A stretch of 64,000 nucleotides of DNA from Pannonibacter phragmitetus DSM 14782 (GCF_000382365.1 NZ_KB908215.1:1-64000), one strand, 5' to 3'; numbered from the stretch's first letter, positions 34,360 through 44,410 are shown. The notes: generated by a model from the sequence alone, not told the origin. Numbers and translations: made by a program.

Positions 34360-35401
34360 CCTGCCGGAACGCCCGGTAGAGGGCAAAAGGCGCGCCGGTC
34401 AGATATTCGTCGATCACTTCCGGCCCCTGAAAATGCCCGTTGAGCGAGACGCGCGGCAGCAGCATGGGCTGACGCGCGTGAATGGACTTGAGCACGCCCG
34501 GAACAGTCGTCACCCCTGCCCTGAGGCCAGCCCCTGCGGCCAGTGCCGCCTCGCGCAGGCCTGCGGTCTCCGCTCCGCCATAGGGATAGGCCATGAAGGC
34601 GGGCCTGCGGCCCAGTTCATCCTCGATCCGCTTGATTCCCCGGCGGATATCGCTCTCGGCCTCCGCTTCCGGCAGGCGGGCCAATGCGTGGTGATCATGC
34701 GTATGGGCGCCGATGCTCACCAGAGGATCACGTGCCAGACTGCGCGCTTCGTTCCAGCTCAGCATCTCCTCATCGGCCAGTGCCCTGAGATCAAAGCCGT
34801 TCAGCGCACAAAGCTCGCGCACCATGGCCCGCTGGCCGGTTTCGTCCAGTTCTTCTGTCAGAAGCTGGACAATCGCTGCATAACAGGCCTGCTTCTCCTC
34901 CAGCGTGGCGCAGGGAATGAGCGAGGCCTCCCCTCTCGCGGCAAAATTCAGCACGTCCTGAGCGGCAATCATCCGCTCCAGCGCGATCCACCAGAGCTCC
35001 GAGGTCCGGTCAAGAAAGCCCGACGTCAGGAACAGGGTGAAGGGAACCCCCATCTGCCTGAGCAGCGGATAGGCGACCGTCAGATTGTCCCGGTAGCCGT
35101 CGTCAAAGCTCAGCACAGCGTAGCGCTCCTGCCCGAAGCAGAGCTTCAGCCGGTCGACGGCCTCTTCCATTGAAACGAACTTGTAGCCGCGAGAGCGGAC
35201 ACGCTCGATCACCTGAGCGAGAAATTCCGGCGTGATTTCAAGATGACGGTTCGGCTGGAACGGGTCCTGACTGGCCGGACGCACCCGGTGAAGGGTGAAG
35301 ATCAGGCCACAACCCTGAGTGAACGGGGCAAGCACATGGCCAAGCCTGCTGCGGCGAAGCAGCCAGAACCCTGTATCGAATAGCTGCCGCCGCTGGCTCA
35401 T
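34319..35401 (-). CDS. Polysaccharide deacetylase (NodB-like) family protein
   Basis: This is a 360-residue carbohydrate esterase 4 type protein. The catalytic Asp and metal site are in YAVLSFDDGYRDNLTVAYPLL (SFDDG), the histidines in SIGAHTHDHHALARL and a later substrate motif in AFMAYPYGGAETAG. The first 35 residues contain a weak hydrophobic stretch but no clear signal peptide. It opens the exopolysaccharide locus on the minus strand, divergent from the acetyltransferase gene at 35516, and probably removes acetyl groups from the polymer or an intermediate. Its 3' end overlaps DUF2842. Confidence 0.87.
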   Translation of the reverse strand: MSQRRQLFDTGFWLLRRSRLGHVLAPFTQGCGLIFTLHRVRPASQDPFQPNRHLEITPEFLAQVIERVRSRGYKFVSMEEAVDRLKLCFGQERYAVLSFDDGYRDNLTVAYPLLRQMGVPFTLFLTSGFLDRTSELWWIALERMIAAQDVLNFAARGEASLIPCATLEEKQACYAAIVQLLTEELDETGQRAMVRELCALNGFDLRALADEEMLSWNEARSLARDPLVSIGAHTHDHHALARLPEAEAESDIRRGIKRIEDELGRRPAFMAYPYGGAETAGLREAALAAGAGLRAGVTTVPGVLKSIHARQPMLLPRVSLNGHFQGPEVIDEYLTGAPFALYRAFRQVSRAFSRRAPSTR

Positions 35402-35515
35402 TCCCGTTGCCGTTCTCCCGGCCGCTTCGGCCTTCCGGCCCTTGGTACACTTTTTTCAGCCTTTGGTGCAATGCTACGGCTCAGGCAACATGACGCAGAC
35501 AGAAGGCCGATGGGC

Positions 35516-36748
35516 ATGCACCGGTCAGCCGGAACAGCAGCAAGATCCATTGACCGGACGGAGTTCCCCACCTCTCCGGCTGCACCATCGCTTGCGCCCG
35601 CAAGTTCTCCAGCCGTGACCCATCTTGAAAGCCTCGGAGAAGCCCGCAGCCGCTGGCTGCAGCTCCAGGCGGGAGGGATCTACAGCCACTATCAGCGTTT
35701 CGACTGGCTTGAGGCCTGGCATGTGCATGTGGGCAGCGCTCTGGGCGTCAGGCCCCTGATCATCATCAGCGAAGACGCCTCAGGGCCTGCGATGATCCTT
35801 CCACTGGCTCTCAACAGGCGCGGCGGAGCCACGGTGCTGGAATGGATGGGCTGGCAGCAGGGCAACCAGAATACAGGCCTGTGGCGGGCCGATGTCTATG
35901 CCGCCGCTGATCCGCTTGAGCTGTCCCGCTTGCTGCTGCAGGCGGCAAGGGAGGCCGGTGCCAGTCTGGTTGACCTGCGCAACATTCCCCTCACCTGGGA
36001 GGGCCGCCCGCACCCGCTCGCCCACCAGGGTACGCCTGCAAAGGATGCTGTCTTCCGTGGCGCGGTGGCAGAGCCTTTCGCAATGCTGCGGACGCGCCTG
36101 CAGTCCAAGGACAGCCGCAAGAAGGACGCGCGCAAGCAAAAGGCGCTGGAAGCCCTTCCCGGCTTTGCCGTCCGCACGCTGGAGACGGCCGCAGAGATCG
36201 AGGCAGGGCTCGACACCCTGATCAATCAGCGGCAGGAACGCGCCCGGCAGACCGGCATCCCGAGCGGCTTTTCCGCCCCCGGCCAGCGGGCCTTTCTGCG
36301 CAAACTGCTGCTGGAAGGGGCGAACAAACCCTTCCCGGCGCTGCAGATCAAGGTGCTGGAGGCAGAAGGCGAGGTTCTTGCGGCCTATCTTTCAGGCCTT
36401 TCCGGAAGCACATGCTACGCCTATGCCAACAGCATCGGCACCGGCAGCCATGCCCAGTTCAGTCCCGGCATCGTTCTTCTCTCAAGCCTCATTGCGGCGT
36501 GCTGCGAGGATCCGGGCATCCGGACACTCGACCTCGGGCTTGGAGACGAGCGCTACAAGCACCCCTGGACCCAGCCAGAACCGCTCAGCGATCTTGTTCT
36601 GGCGGCGGACATGCGCGGGCGCTTGATCAGGCAGGTTCTGGATATCCGGCGCACGGTGGTGAGACGGCTGCGTCAAACCCCTGCGCTTTGGGCCGGCGTC
36701 CGGGCTGTCCGGCGGTTTGCAGCTGCGCTCCGCCGCCTGAAGGGATGA
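35516..36748 (+). CDS. CelD/BcsL-type GNAT acetyltransferase of the polysaccharide locus
   Basis: The protein has about 410 residues. Two GNAT-like halves are separated by a helical linker. The second half (PFPALQIKVLEAEGEVLAAYLSGLSGSTCYAYANSIG, then GIVLLSSLIAACCEDPGIRTLDLGLGDERYKHPW) is the CelD/BcsL acyltransferase signature. Related proteins occur in cellulose and exopolysaccharide clusters and are thought to acylate the sugar chain or lipid. Several in-frame starts exist between 35471 and 35516; the last has GAAGG nine bases upstream. It is divergent from the deacetylase, so the two may set the acylation state together. Confidence 0.82.
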   Translation: MHRSAGTAARSIDRTEFPTSPAAPSLAPASSPAVTHLESLGEARSRWLQLQAGGIYSHYQRFDWLEAWHVHVGSALGVRPLIIISEDASGPAMILPLALNRRGGATVLEWMGWQQGNQNTGLWRADVYAAADPLELSRLLLQAAREAGASLVDLRNIPLTWEGRPHPLAHQGTPAKDAVFRGAVAEPFAMLRTRLQSKDSRKKDARKQKALEALPGFAVRTLETAAEIEAGLDTLINQRQERARQTGIPSGFSAPGQRAFLRKLLLEGANKPFPALQIKVLEAEGEVLAAYLSGLSGSTCYAYANSIGTGSHAQFSPGIVLLSSLIAACCEDPGIRTLDLGLGDERYKHPWTQPEPLSDLVLAADMRGRLIRQVLDIRRTVVRRLRQTPALWAGVRAVRRFAAALRRLKG

Positions 36749-36783
36749 AGGCCTACGGCCGCATTGCATCCCAGAGGGGCGTA

Positions 36784-39105
36784 TCAGGCAGCAGCTTCCC
36801 CGGTCCCCTTGCGCCGGCGGATACGCTTCACCCGCACGTCGGCATCCGTCTGCGAGGCGATCAGATCCAGCCGTTCAGCCAGAATGCGCGGCTGAATGTC
36901 CGCCGGGACCGTCACCACCACCTCCTCGGCAAAGCCAAGCATATGGGCAGCAGCCGCCGTTTCAGTGAATTTGCCGAGATCAACAACGATCCGGTCATAG
37001 GTGGCGTCGATGGCGTCCAGCACCAGCGGAAAACGCTCGTCGACAACATCATCGCTCAAGGCCGGACGGCCCGCCTCGATGATATGCGCCCGTGATCCGG
37101 CATCACGGTAAATCACGGACGAGAAAGACGCCTTGCCGAAGACCAGATCGGCAAAGCCGGGCGCTGCGCCGGGATCTTCGCTCTCGGGAAAAACCTCGAC
37201 CAGCAGCGCGCGCTCATCTTCATGGCCCGCCAGATCCCGGACCAGCCGGAAGGCAAAGTCATGAGACAGTTCCGCATCCGTCAGCGCAACAACGGCGACA
37301 CGGCGCGGCGCTGTTTCGCCGGCTTCATCCTCAGGGGCAGCGTCTGCCCCGCCCATCACGGGCGTTGCGGCAAGGGATGCTGCACTGGCGGCGGCACGCA
37401 GGCTGCCAGCAACCTCAGCCTGACGGGACACCTCGGCTTCAGCCGCTTCGGCCTCACCGTCCTGGCCTTCGTCATCCGGCAGAAAGCGCAACAGCCGCTC
37501 ATCTGAACCGGTTTCAGCAAAACGGTCTTCGTCCTGCTCTTCTGCGGTCATCCTCTCCTGAGCTTCTTCGGCAGGGTCCGTCTCCGGCTGCTTGCCCTGA
37601 CGCCGGTCTTCCACCCGAAGGTCTTCCGCCTGAAGGTCTTCCGGGTCCGCTTCAGGGCCACGCAGGATGACGGGCGCCGTGTAGGCTTCGGCCTCGTTGA
37701 CAGGCTTCAGCGCGTCACCGGAGAGAAACTCACGCAGGATGACAATCGCGCAGCCCAGCAGGAAGGTGGCGAGGGCCGAGATGAAGGTGAACAGCCCGAT
37801 CTTCGGCGAATAGGGCTCGATGGGCACCCCTGCCCGCGAAATCACGCGGGCGTCGGCCGGTAAGGTCTCTGCATTACGGCCCGTATCCGCGTTGCGATAG
37901 CTCGCCATGAGCGCGTCCAGCTGCACCGCACGCGCGTCAGCCTCGCGCTCCAGCTCGCGCAGGCGCACCTGATCTGCGCTTGAGCGCGCAGCTTCGGCCT
38001 TGAGCTCTTCGACCCGGCTCTTCAGGGCTGCGGCCTGCTGCTTTGCCACAGCCGCGTCATTTTCCAGTCCGGTCAGGATCTTGCGCGCCTCGGAACGGAT
38101 CTGCGCGTCATAGTCAGCGAGCTGCGACGTCAGGGCACGGATCTGCGGATGGCCGGGCAGAAGCGTCGTGGACAGTTCGGCAACCCGCGACTGGATTTCC
38201 ACCTGCCGTTCCCGCAAACGCTGGATCAGGCCTGAATTGAGCACCTCGCTCGCCCCTTCCAGCGAGCCGCCGGTTTCCAGCAGCCTGCGCAGCTGCGCGG
38301 CCTTGGCCGCCGCCTCGGCTTCAGCAGCCTGTGCGGAAGACTGCTGGGAGCTGATCTCGGACAGCTGAAGTTCGTTGAGCGTCCGGTCGCCGGCGCCGGT
38401 CAGGAGGTCCGCCTTTGCGCGGAAGTCTTCCACGGCCTTGCGTGCGGTCTGCACCTCTTGCGTCAGACGGCGGATCTGCGGCTCCAATGCGGAGGCTGCA
38501 GCGGCGCGGCTTTCCCGCTTGGCGGAGGACTGCATCTGCAGATACTCGTCCACCACGGCATTGGCAATTTCAGCTGCCAGAACCGCGCTCTTGGCGGAAT
38601 ACTCGACCGCGATCACCCGCGAGCCTTCCACACGGTAGACGTCAAGATTGCGGGCAAAATGGCGGAGCAGACGCTCTTCGGCCGAAATGCGCGACGGGCT
38701 GGGAGACAGGCCGATGCTGATCATCAGCTGCTGCAAGGTTCCGGCCTGCGTTTCGGCCTTGAACTCGGGCACGGCTGCCAGGTTCATCCGCTGCGAAACA
38801 CGGCGGGCAAGGTCGACGGAAGTCAGAAGCTGTACCTGACTGGCGACGCCCTGGCTGTCCAGCAGTGCGCGCTCGTCCTCCGCCCCGCGGGCAGCGCCGG
38901 GAAACAGGGCATCGGCCGTCTCGATCAGGACCCGCGCCTCGCCCTTGAACTTTTCGGGTACGAACTGCAAACCGGCAAAGACAAGCGCCGCCACAATCAG
39001 CGTCAGCGGCAACAGCCAGCGTAAGGACCGGGCAATAGCACGCAGCAGGCCGCCGAGATCCAGCGCCATATCCTGCGGCTGATAGATGTCCTTCGACCCG
39101 CCCAT
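36784..39105 (-). CDS. Wzz/GumC-type polysaccharide chain-length protein with degenerate tyrosine-kinase-like tail
   Basis: This 773-residue inner-membrane co-polymerase controls chain length and links synthesis to export. TM1 is at about 28-48 (WLLPLTLIVAALVFAGLQFV). The periplasmic Wzz domain has KGEARVLIETADALFP and GSRVIAVEYSAKSAVLAAEIANAV, then a long coiled coil. TM2 is IGLFTFISALATFLLGCAIVIL near 430. A repetitive acidic linker (about 470-590) leads to a C-terminal domain laid out like a BY-kinase (RVAVVALTDAEL, LLVEVFPES, DRIVVDLGKFTETAAAAH). No Walker A GxxGxGKS/T is present, so ATP use is unlikely. It is divergent from the Wza-like gene. Confidence 0.88.
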   Translation of the reverse strand: MGGSKDIYQPQDMALDLGGLLRAIARSLRWLLPLTLIVAALVFAGLQFVPEKFKGEARVLIETADALFPGAARGAEDERALLDSQGVASQVQLLTSVDLARRVSQRMNLAAVPEFKAETQAGTLQQLMISIGLSPSPSRISAEERLLRHFARNLDVYRVEGSRVIAVEYSAKSAVLAAEIANAVVDEYLQMQSSAKRESRAAAASALEPQIRRLTQEVQTARKAVEDFRAKADLLTGAGDRTLNELQLSEISSQQSSAQAAEAEAAAKAAQLRRLLETGGSLEGASEVLNSGLIQRLRERQVEIQSRVAELSTTLLPGHPQIRALTSQLADYDAQIRSEARKILTGLENDAAVAKQQAAALKSRVEELKAEAARSSADQVRLRELEREADARAVQLDALMASYRNADTGRNAETLPADARVISRAGVPIEPYSPKIGLFTFISALATFLLGCAIVILREFLSGDALKPVNEAEAYTAPVILRGPEADPEDLQAEDLRVEDRRQGKQPETDPAEEAQERMTAEEQDEDRFAETGSDERLLRFLPDDEGQDGEAEAAEAEVSRQAEVAGSLRAAASAASLAATPVMGGADAAPEDEAGETAPRRVAVVALTDAELSHDFAFRLVRDLAGHEDERALLVEVFPESEDPGAAPGFADLVFGKASFSSVIYRDAGSRAHIIEAGRPALSDDVVDERFPLVLDAIDATYDRIVVDLGKFTETAAAAHMLGFAEEVVVTVPADIQPRILAERLDLIASQTDADVRVKRIRRRKGTGEAAA

Positions 39106-39172
39106 GCACCTCACTCCACACTTGTTAGAGCGACAATGGCAAAACATGGTAAGTGAACCATTAAGCAATCCC

Positions 39173-39193
39173 ATTTCCAGTTTAAATGGAAAT
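39173..39193. promoter_or_regulatory. Inverted repeat in the wzz/wza divergent promoter region
   Basis: ATTTCCA (39173-39179) and TGGAAAT (39187-39193) flank a 7-bp AT spacer inside the 193-bp gap between divergent starts at 39105 and 39299. It is a candidate operator for a shared exopolysaccharide regulator. Confidence 0.45.
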
Positions 39194-39298
39194 TAACCTT
39201 TATAAATGAACGTTAAATACCACTCCGGGCCAGCTATACGTTCACGCGCCATTAACCACGTTTTGCGAATGTGCCTCTGTGTCAGCCTGGAGTAAGTC

Positions 39299-39856
39299 AT
39301 GTACGCGCGCCTGTTCGCAGCCTTTGCCATCGCCCTCACCCTTGCGGGGTGCAGCGGCTACAAGCGCCCGCCGTCTGCCTTTCACGAAATCCTGACCCAG
39401 CCCTACCGGCTCGACTCCAGCGACCGCCTGCGCATCATCGTCTTTGGCCAGAATGACCTGTCCAACACCTATGTGGTTGATCAGGCTGGTTATATTTCCA
39501 TGCCCCTGATCGGCTCCGTTCCTGCACGCGGCAAGACACAGCAGGAGCTTGCCAAGGCCATCGAAGCCTCGCTGCGCAAGGGCTTCCTGCGCGATCCGAA
39601 TGTGTCGGTTGAGGTTGACCAGTACCGCCCGATCTTCGTCATGGGCGAAGTGCAGGCTGCCGGCCAATACGCCTATGTTCCCGGAATGACCGTTCAGAAC
39701 GCCATAGCAACCGCCGGCGGCTTCTCCGCCCGCGCAGAACAGGCCAGCGCGGATCTGACGCGTCAGATCAATGGCGAAATCCTCAATGGCCGCGTTCCCA
39801 TTACCGATCCCGTACGTCCGGGCGACACAATCCATGTCCGCGAAAGATTGTTCTGA
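39299..39856 (+). CDS. Wza/ExoF-like polysaccharide export lipoprotein
   Basis: The protein has 185 residues. A lipoprotein signal ends in LTLAGCSG (lipidated Cys at about 17). A Poly_export domain follows (YRLDSSDRLRIIVFGQNDLSNTYVVDQAGYISMPLIGSVPARGKTQQELAKAIEASL), then one SLBB domain (FVMGEVQAAGQYAYVPGMTVQNAIATAGGFSARA). It is shorter than E. coli Wza: it lacks the second SLBB and the C-terminal helix that crosses the outer membrane. That is usual for rhizobial ExoF-like forms, so another protein may supply the pore. It is paired with the divergent wzz-like gene. Confidence 0.9.
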   Translation: MYARLFAAFAIALTLAGCSGYKRPPSAFHEILTQPYRLDSSDRLRIIVFGQNDLSNTYVVDQAGYISMPLIGSVPARGKTQQELAKAIEASLRKGFLRDPNVSVEVDQYRPIFVMGEVQAAGQYAYVPGMTVQNAIATAGGFSARAEQASADLTRQINGEILNGRVPITDPVRPGDTIHVRERLF

Positions 39857-39959
39857 GGCGGGTGCGGATTAACCTGGAAATCATCCCTTTGATCTAGTTT
39901 GCTTCCTGTCCACACGAGAGTTCCGTAAAGAGAGCCCGTGTGAGGTCAGGGAGTTTCAG

Positions 39960-41180
39960 ATGAATTCGCAGCCGCTGCGGATTGTGCATTGCCTCCGGTC
40001 TCCGATCGGGGGAACGATCCGGCATATTCACGATCTGGCCAAAGCCCAGGCCGCAGCAGGCCACGAAGTTGGGCTCGTTTGCGATTCCTCCACAGGCTCT
40101 GCCTTCGACCTTGCCATTCTCGACAAGCTTCGCCCGCATCTTGCGCTCGGTGTCACCCGTTTTGCCATGCGCCGGCACCTCACCATTCAGGACATCGCTG
40201 CTGCAGCCCGTCTCTATGGCAGCGTGCGCGCGCTTGCACCGGATGTGCTGCATGGGCATGGCGCAAAGGGCGGAGCCTATGTGCGCCTGATCGGCTCTCT
40301 GCTGCGCGGGCGCAAGCAGCGCCCCGTGCGGGTCTACTCGCCGCATGGCGGCAGCCTCCACTACGATCCGAACAGGTGCGAAGGGCGGATCTATCACGCC
40401 ATTGAGCGCCTGCAGAACCGCTTCACCGATGGGTTGCTGTTCGTCGCCGACTACGAAAAGGCCGCCTATGAAAGCAAGATCGGCGCCCTGCGTGTCCCCT
40501 CACGGGTTGTCTACAATGGCCTGCTCAGCGAAGACTTCGAGCCGGTCGCCCAGCAGGCCAATGCCGCGGACTTTGTCTATGTCGGCATGCTCCGCCAGCT
40601 CAAGGGCACGGACCTGTTCATAGATGCCATCTACGACCTGACACTGCAGACCGGACGCAAGATCAGCGCCGTCATCGCTGGGGAAGGCCCGCAACGAGCC
40701 GAATTTGAGGCAAGAGCCGCTCAACTGGGCCTGGCGGATTGCATCACCTTCACAGGCGCCCTGCCCGCGCGCCGCGCCTTTGCCATGGGCCGCTGCGTCG
40801 TTGTGCCCTCGCGCGCAGAGGCCATGCCCTATGTGGTTCTGGAGGCCATCGGCGCGGGCATGCCCATCGTCGCGACACGGGTCGGCGGCATTCCCGAGAT
40901 CTTTGGCGTTCATGCAGACCGCCTCGTCGATTCCGGCAGCAGCAGCCGCCTTGCCAGCGCCATGCGCGCGGTCATGGCCAGTCCGGAGCGGGCCCGCGCC
41001 CAGACCGCAGAAGTGCGGCAAAGCATTATGAGCACCTTCACCGCTGCGCGGATGGGGGAGCTTGTCATTTCTTTTTATCATCAATTACTTGGCATTCCTG
41101 CTGTGACAGGCACGGAAGCCACTTCCTCCCTCGCCCAAAGCGCTTCGCTTTTGGCGGGATCGAGCAAGCAGGGATCATAA
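39960..41180 (+). CDS. Glycosyltransferase family 4 protein
   Basis: This 406-residue GT-B enzyme adds a sugar to the lipid-linked repeat unit in the cytoplasm. The N-terminal acceptor domain starts LRIVHCLRSPIGGTIRHIHDLAKAQAAAGHEVGLV. The donor-binding half has FVYVGMLRQLKGTDLFIDAI, VIAGEGPQRAEFEARAAQLGL and the nucleotide-sugar motif SRAEAMPYVVLEAIGAGMPIVAT. The GGGAG ribosome-binding site is well placed. Its stop codon overlaps the start of the next gene by one base (TAATG), so the two are translated together. The sugar cannot be predicted. Confidence 0.92.
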   Translation: MNSQPLRIVHCLRSPIGGTIRHIHDLAKAQAAAGHEVGLVCDSSTGSAFDLAILDKLRPHLALGVTRFAMRRHLTIQDIAAAARLYGSVRALAPDVLHGHGAKGGAYVRLIGSLLRGRKQRPVRVYSPHGGSLHYDPNRCEGRIYHAIERLQNRFTDGLLFVADYEKAAYESKIGALRVPSRVVYNGLLSEDFEPVAQQANAADFVYVGMLRQLKGTDLFIDAIYDLTLQTGRKISAVIAGEGPQRAEFEARAAQLGLADCITFTGALPARRAFAMGRCVVVPSRAEAMPYVVLEAIGAGMPIVATRVGGIPEIFGVHADRLVDSGSSSRLASAMRAVMASPERARAQTAEVRQSIMSTFTAARMGELVISFYHQLLGIPAVTGTEATSSLAQSASLLAGSSKQGS

Positions 41181-42793
41181 TGACGACCGATTCCAAGACT
41201 CCCCCCATTTCCCAAGCCCTGACGGCTCCTTTGGAAGGGCCGGCAAAAGCCACAGACGACGCCGAGAGCCTGCGTAAGCGGCTTTCGGAAGAGCTACGCC
41301 GTTCAACTTCCACCGGAGACGGCAGCCGGTCCGGCGGCGGCCCGGGCACCGCGCTTTCGCCTGCGGCCGAAGAAATCGCCCGCGGCCTTCGCAGTGACGG
41401 CATCTCCCAGCCGGTGCTCGAAGGCTCGGTCCGGTTGCTCGATGTCATCATCGTCGCTGCAACGGGCTTTGCCAGCCTCAGTTTCTCCGGCACGCCCTTC
41501 ACCGCGCTGACGTTCGGCGCCGTCGCGGCCGCGCTCTTCTTCACCCTTGCCTTCTTTCAGGGCTTTGATGCCTATCAGGTCCGCGTCCTGCGCTCGGGCC
41601 TTGCCCAGACCGGACGTATTGCCGGTGGCTGGACGCTGGTCCTGGCGATGTTCGCCATCACCTTCGTAACGACCGACCTGCCGCGCCACATCGCGCCGCA
41701 GGCCGCCGGTCTCTGGTATGCTTCGGGCCTGTTTGGACTGGTTGTCAGCCGCCTTATCCTGTCGCGGCTGGTCAGCTCCTGGATCCGCTCAGGCCGGCTT
41801 GAACGGCGCGCGGTCATCGTCGGGGGCGGACAGGCCGCCGCTGATCTTATCCATGAGCTGGAAAGCCAGAGCGGCAATGACATCCGCATTTGCGGCATCT
41901 TTGACGACCGCGCCAATGACCGTTCGCCGGAAGTGGTGGCCGGGTATCCGAAACTGGGCAACATCGATGCACTGGTGGAATTTGGCCGCCGCGCCCGCAT
42001 CGACATGCTGATCGTCTGCATTCCGCTGCGCGCCGAAAAGCGCGTCCTTGAGCTTCTGCGCAAGCTCTGGGTGCTGCCCATCGACATCCGCCTTTCCGCT
42101 CATACGGACAAGATGCGCTTCCGCAACCGCGCCTCCTCCTTCATCGGGGCGGTGCCTTTCGTTGATGTGGTCGAAAAGCCCATCACAGACTGGGACATGG
42201 TGGCCAAGCGGGTCTTCGACGTGGTGGTGGCAAGCCTTGCCATCATTGCCCTGTCGCCGGTGATGCTGGCAACCGCCATCGCCATCAAGCTCGACAGCCG
42301 CGGCCCGGTGCTGTTCCGCCAGAAGCGCTACGGCTTCAACAACGAGATCATCGACGTGCTGAAATTCCGCTCGATGTTCCATGACATGGCCGACCCCGCC
42401 GCAAAGAAGGTGGTGACCAAGGGCGACCCGCGCGTCACCAAGGTGGGCCGCTTCATCCGCCGCTCGTCCATCGACGAGCTGCCGCAGCTCTTCAACGTGC
42501 TGGCAGGCACCCTCTCCCTCGTCGGCCCGCGTCCGCATGCGGTCAATGCCCACACCAATGACCAGACGTGGGATGAGGTGGTCTACGGCTACTTCGCCCG
42601 CCACAAGGTGAAGCCGGGCGTCACCGGCTGGGCCCAGATCAACGGCTGGCGCGGTGAGGTGGATACGCCGGAGAAGATCCAGAAGCGTGTCGAGTTCGAT
42701 CTTTATTACATCGAGAACTGGTCCATCTTCTTCGACATCAAGATTCTCGCGCTGACCCCTATCCGACTGCTGAACACGGAGAACGCCTATTGA
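41180..42793 (+). CDS. Undecaprenyl-phosphate sugar phosphotransferase (priming transferase, WcaJ/GumD type)
   Basis: This 537-residue inner-membrane enzyme starts the repeat unit by moving a sugar-1-phosphate (often glucose or galactose) onto undecaprenyl phosphate. A disordered N-terminus of about 80 residues is followed by four membrane helices. A CoA-binding-like Rossmann domain has RRAVIVGGGQAAADLIHELE, and the catalytic membrane-associated domain has KRVFDVVVASLAIIALSPVM. The catalytic segment reads GPVLFRQKRYGFNNEIIDVLKFRSM and IRRSSIDELPQLFNVLAGTLSLVGPRP, complete. The ATG overlaps the upstream stop. A flippase (Wzx) is not in the window. Confidence 0.95.
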   Translation: MTTDSKTPPISQALTAPLEGPAKATDDAESLRKRLSEELRRSTSTGDGSRSGGGPGTALSPAAEEIARGLRSDGISQPVLEGSVRLLDVIIVAATGFASLSFSGTPFTALTFGAVAAALFFTLAFFQGFDAYQVRVLRSGLAQTGRIAGGWTLVLAMFAITFVTTDLPRHIAPQAAGLWYASGLFGLVVSRLILSRLVSSWIRSGRLERRAVIVGGGQAAADLIHELESQSGNDIRICGIFDDRANDRSPEVVAGYPKLGNIDALVEFGRRARIDMLIVCIPLRAEKRVLELLRKLWVLPIDIRLSAHTDKMRFRNRASSFIGAVPFVDVVEKPITDWDMVAKRVFDVVVASLAIIALSPVMLATAIAIKLDSRGPVLFRQKRYGFNNEIIDVLKFRSMFHDMADPAAKKVVTKGDPRVTKVGRFIRRSSIDELPQLFNVLAGTLSLVGPRPHAVNAHTNDQTWDEVVYGYFARHKVKPGVTGWAQINGWRGEVDTPEKIQKRVEFDLYYIENWSIFFDIKILALTPIRLLNTENAY

Positions 42794-44087
42794 GCACCGG
42801 GGCCGCCATTGCGGGACAACAGGGCAGCGGCCGCAGGCTGCTGATCCCTGTGTCACGCATCAGCGCGGCGGCCCTGTGGGTGGCAGTGTTCCTCGGCGGC
42901 TTTGTGATCCAGGAACCCGCGCCTTACGAGCTGTTCATGGCCGGGCTTCTGGTGCTGTGGCTTCTGTTCGGGCTGCGCCTGCGGCCTGAGTTCGGCCCGC
43001 TGACGGTGCTTCTCATCCTCTTCATGGCCGGCGGCACCATGGCGGTGCCCTTTGCCCGCGATGTGCCCACCGCAGCCATGTACATGGCCGTCTCCGGCTT
43101 TCTGGCCGCAACGGCGATCTTCTATGCAGCCGTTGTCAGCGCCGACCCCGGCAGGCTGTTCCTCATCGAGCGGGCCTATGTTGCAAGCGCGCTGCTCTGC
43201 GCCTCCATAGGCATTGCCGCCTATTTCCGGCTGTTCCCCGGCAGCGAATTCTTCACGCTCTACGGCCGCGCCCGGGGTACCTTTGCCGACCCCAATGTCT
43301 TCGGCCCGTTCCTGGTGCTGCCCGCGGTGCTGCTGGTTCACCGGCTGCTGACGCGCGGCCTGTTCTCAAGCCCTGCCGCCTTGCTGATTCTGCCCGTGCT
43401 GGTGCTGGGCATCTTCCTCAGCTTCTCGCGCGGCGCCTGGGGCCTCCTGGCCCTGTCCGGCATCATCGTCTACCTGCTCAGTCTCATCCATGAGCGCCGC
43501 CCCCGGGAACGGCTGCGGCTGGTGCTGGTGGGCGCGGGCGGGCTTGCCGCCGTGCTGCTGCTTCTTGCTGCCGCCCTGTCCATAGACAGCGTCGCCGCCA
43601 TGTTCAGCGAGCGGGCAAGACTCGTGCAGGACTATGACGGCGCCCGTCTCGGCCGCTTTGCCCGCTATGGCATGGGCTTCGAGATGGTGATGGAACGCCC
43701 CTTTGGTCTCGGACCGCTGGAGTTCAACAAGTATTTTCCCGAGGACGAGCACAACGTCTATCTGAAGGCCTTCACCTCCTATGGCTGGCTCGGCGGCGTG
43801 GTCTATCCGCTGCTGGTGATCTGGACGGTTGCCGCTCTCGTGCCCCTGCTCTTCCAGCACAGGCACTGGACAGGCTTTGCCCACTGCGTCTTTGCGGTGC
43901 TCGTGGGCCATGCCTTGATGAGCGTGATCATCGATATCGACCACTGGCGCCACTATTTCCTGCTGCTCGGCCTCGCCTGGGGCCTCATCGCCATCCACAA
44001 GCTTGAGCAAAAACAGCGGACTGTGGATTTGAATGCAAGGCAAGTCTTGCGCCGGGCAAAGGAAGCGGATAGAGAGAGCCCTGTCGT

Positions 44088-44097
<10 letters not shown>
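42790..44097 (+). CDS. Wzy/O-antigen-ligase-type polysaccharide polymerase
   Basis: This 435-residue protein of about eleven membrane helices has the O-antigen ligase (Wzy_C) signature in a large periplasmic loop around residues 280-330: [51 protein letters not shown]. The GPLEF...HNVYL segment is the core motif. Because the gene sits in an exopolysaccharide cluster it is more likely the polymerase than a lipopolysaccharide ligase. The start is TTG at 42790, overlapping the upstream stop (TTGA). The last codons (GGG CAG TAG) lie inside the tRNA-Pro gene. Confidence 0.87.
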
Positions 44098-44164
<67 letters not shown>

Positions 44165-44270
44165 CTTAAAGCCGAAAGCTCCACGGAGCATGGCAAGTGG
44201 CACCGGCGACATTTTTCCTGACATTGTGAGATGACGGATGGGCTCTGCAACTCGCCAGGCGTCTCATTTT

Positions 44271-44410
44271 CGTCATGGCATGACTTGATCATGCCATCCA
44301 TGCCGTGACCTCTCATCCCGCTCCGGACAAGCGTTTCGCCGCCCTACTCGACGCGTAAGCCGTGCGGAGAGGCAAGGGAATGGATGCCATGATCAAGTCA
44401 TGGCAGGACG
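44271..44410. repeat. MITE-like inverted-repeat element, copy 3
   Basis: This is a 140-bp unit with the same ends as the 32345 element (CGTCATG...; CATGACTTGATCATG) but a different centre (CTCATCCCGCTCCGGACAAG...). Its right end is CAGGACG, one base off. It lies in the 44165-44727 stretch, which has no gene. Confidence 0.83.
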
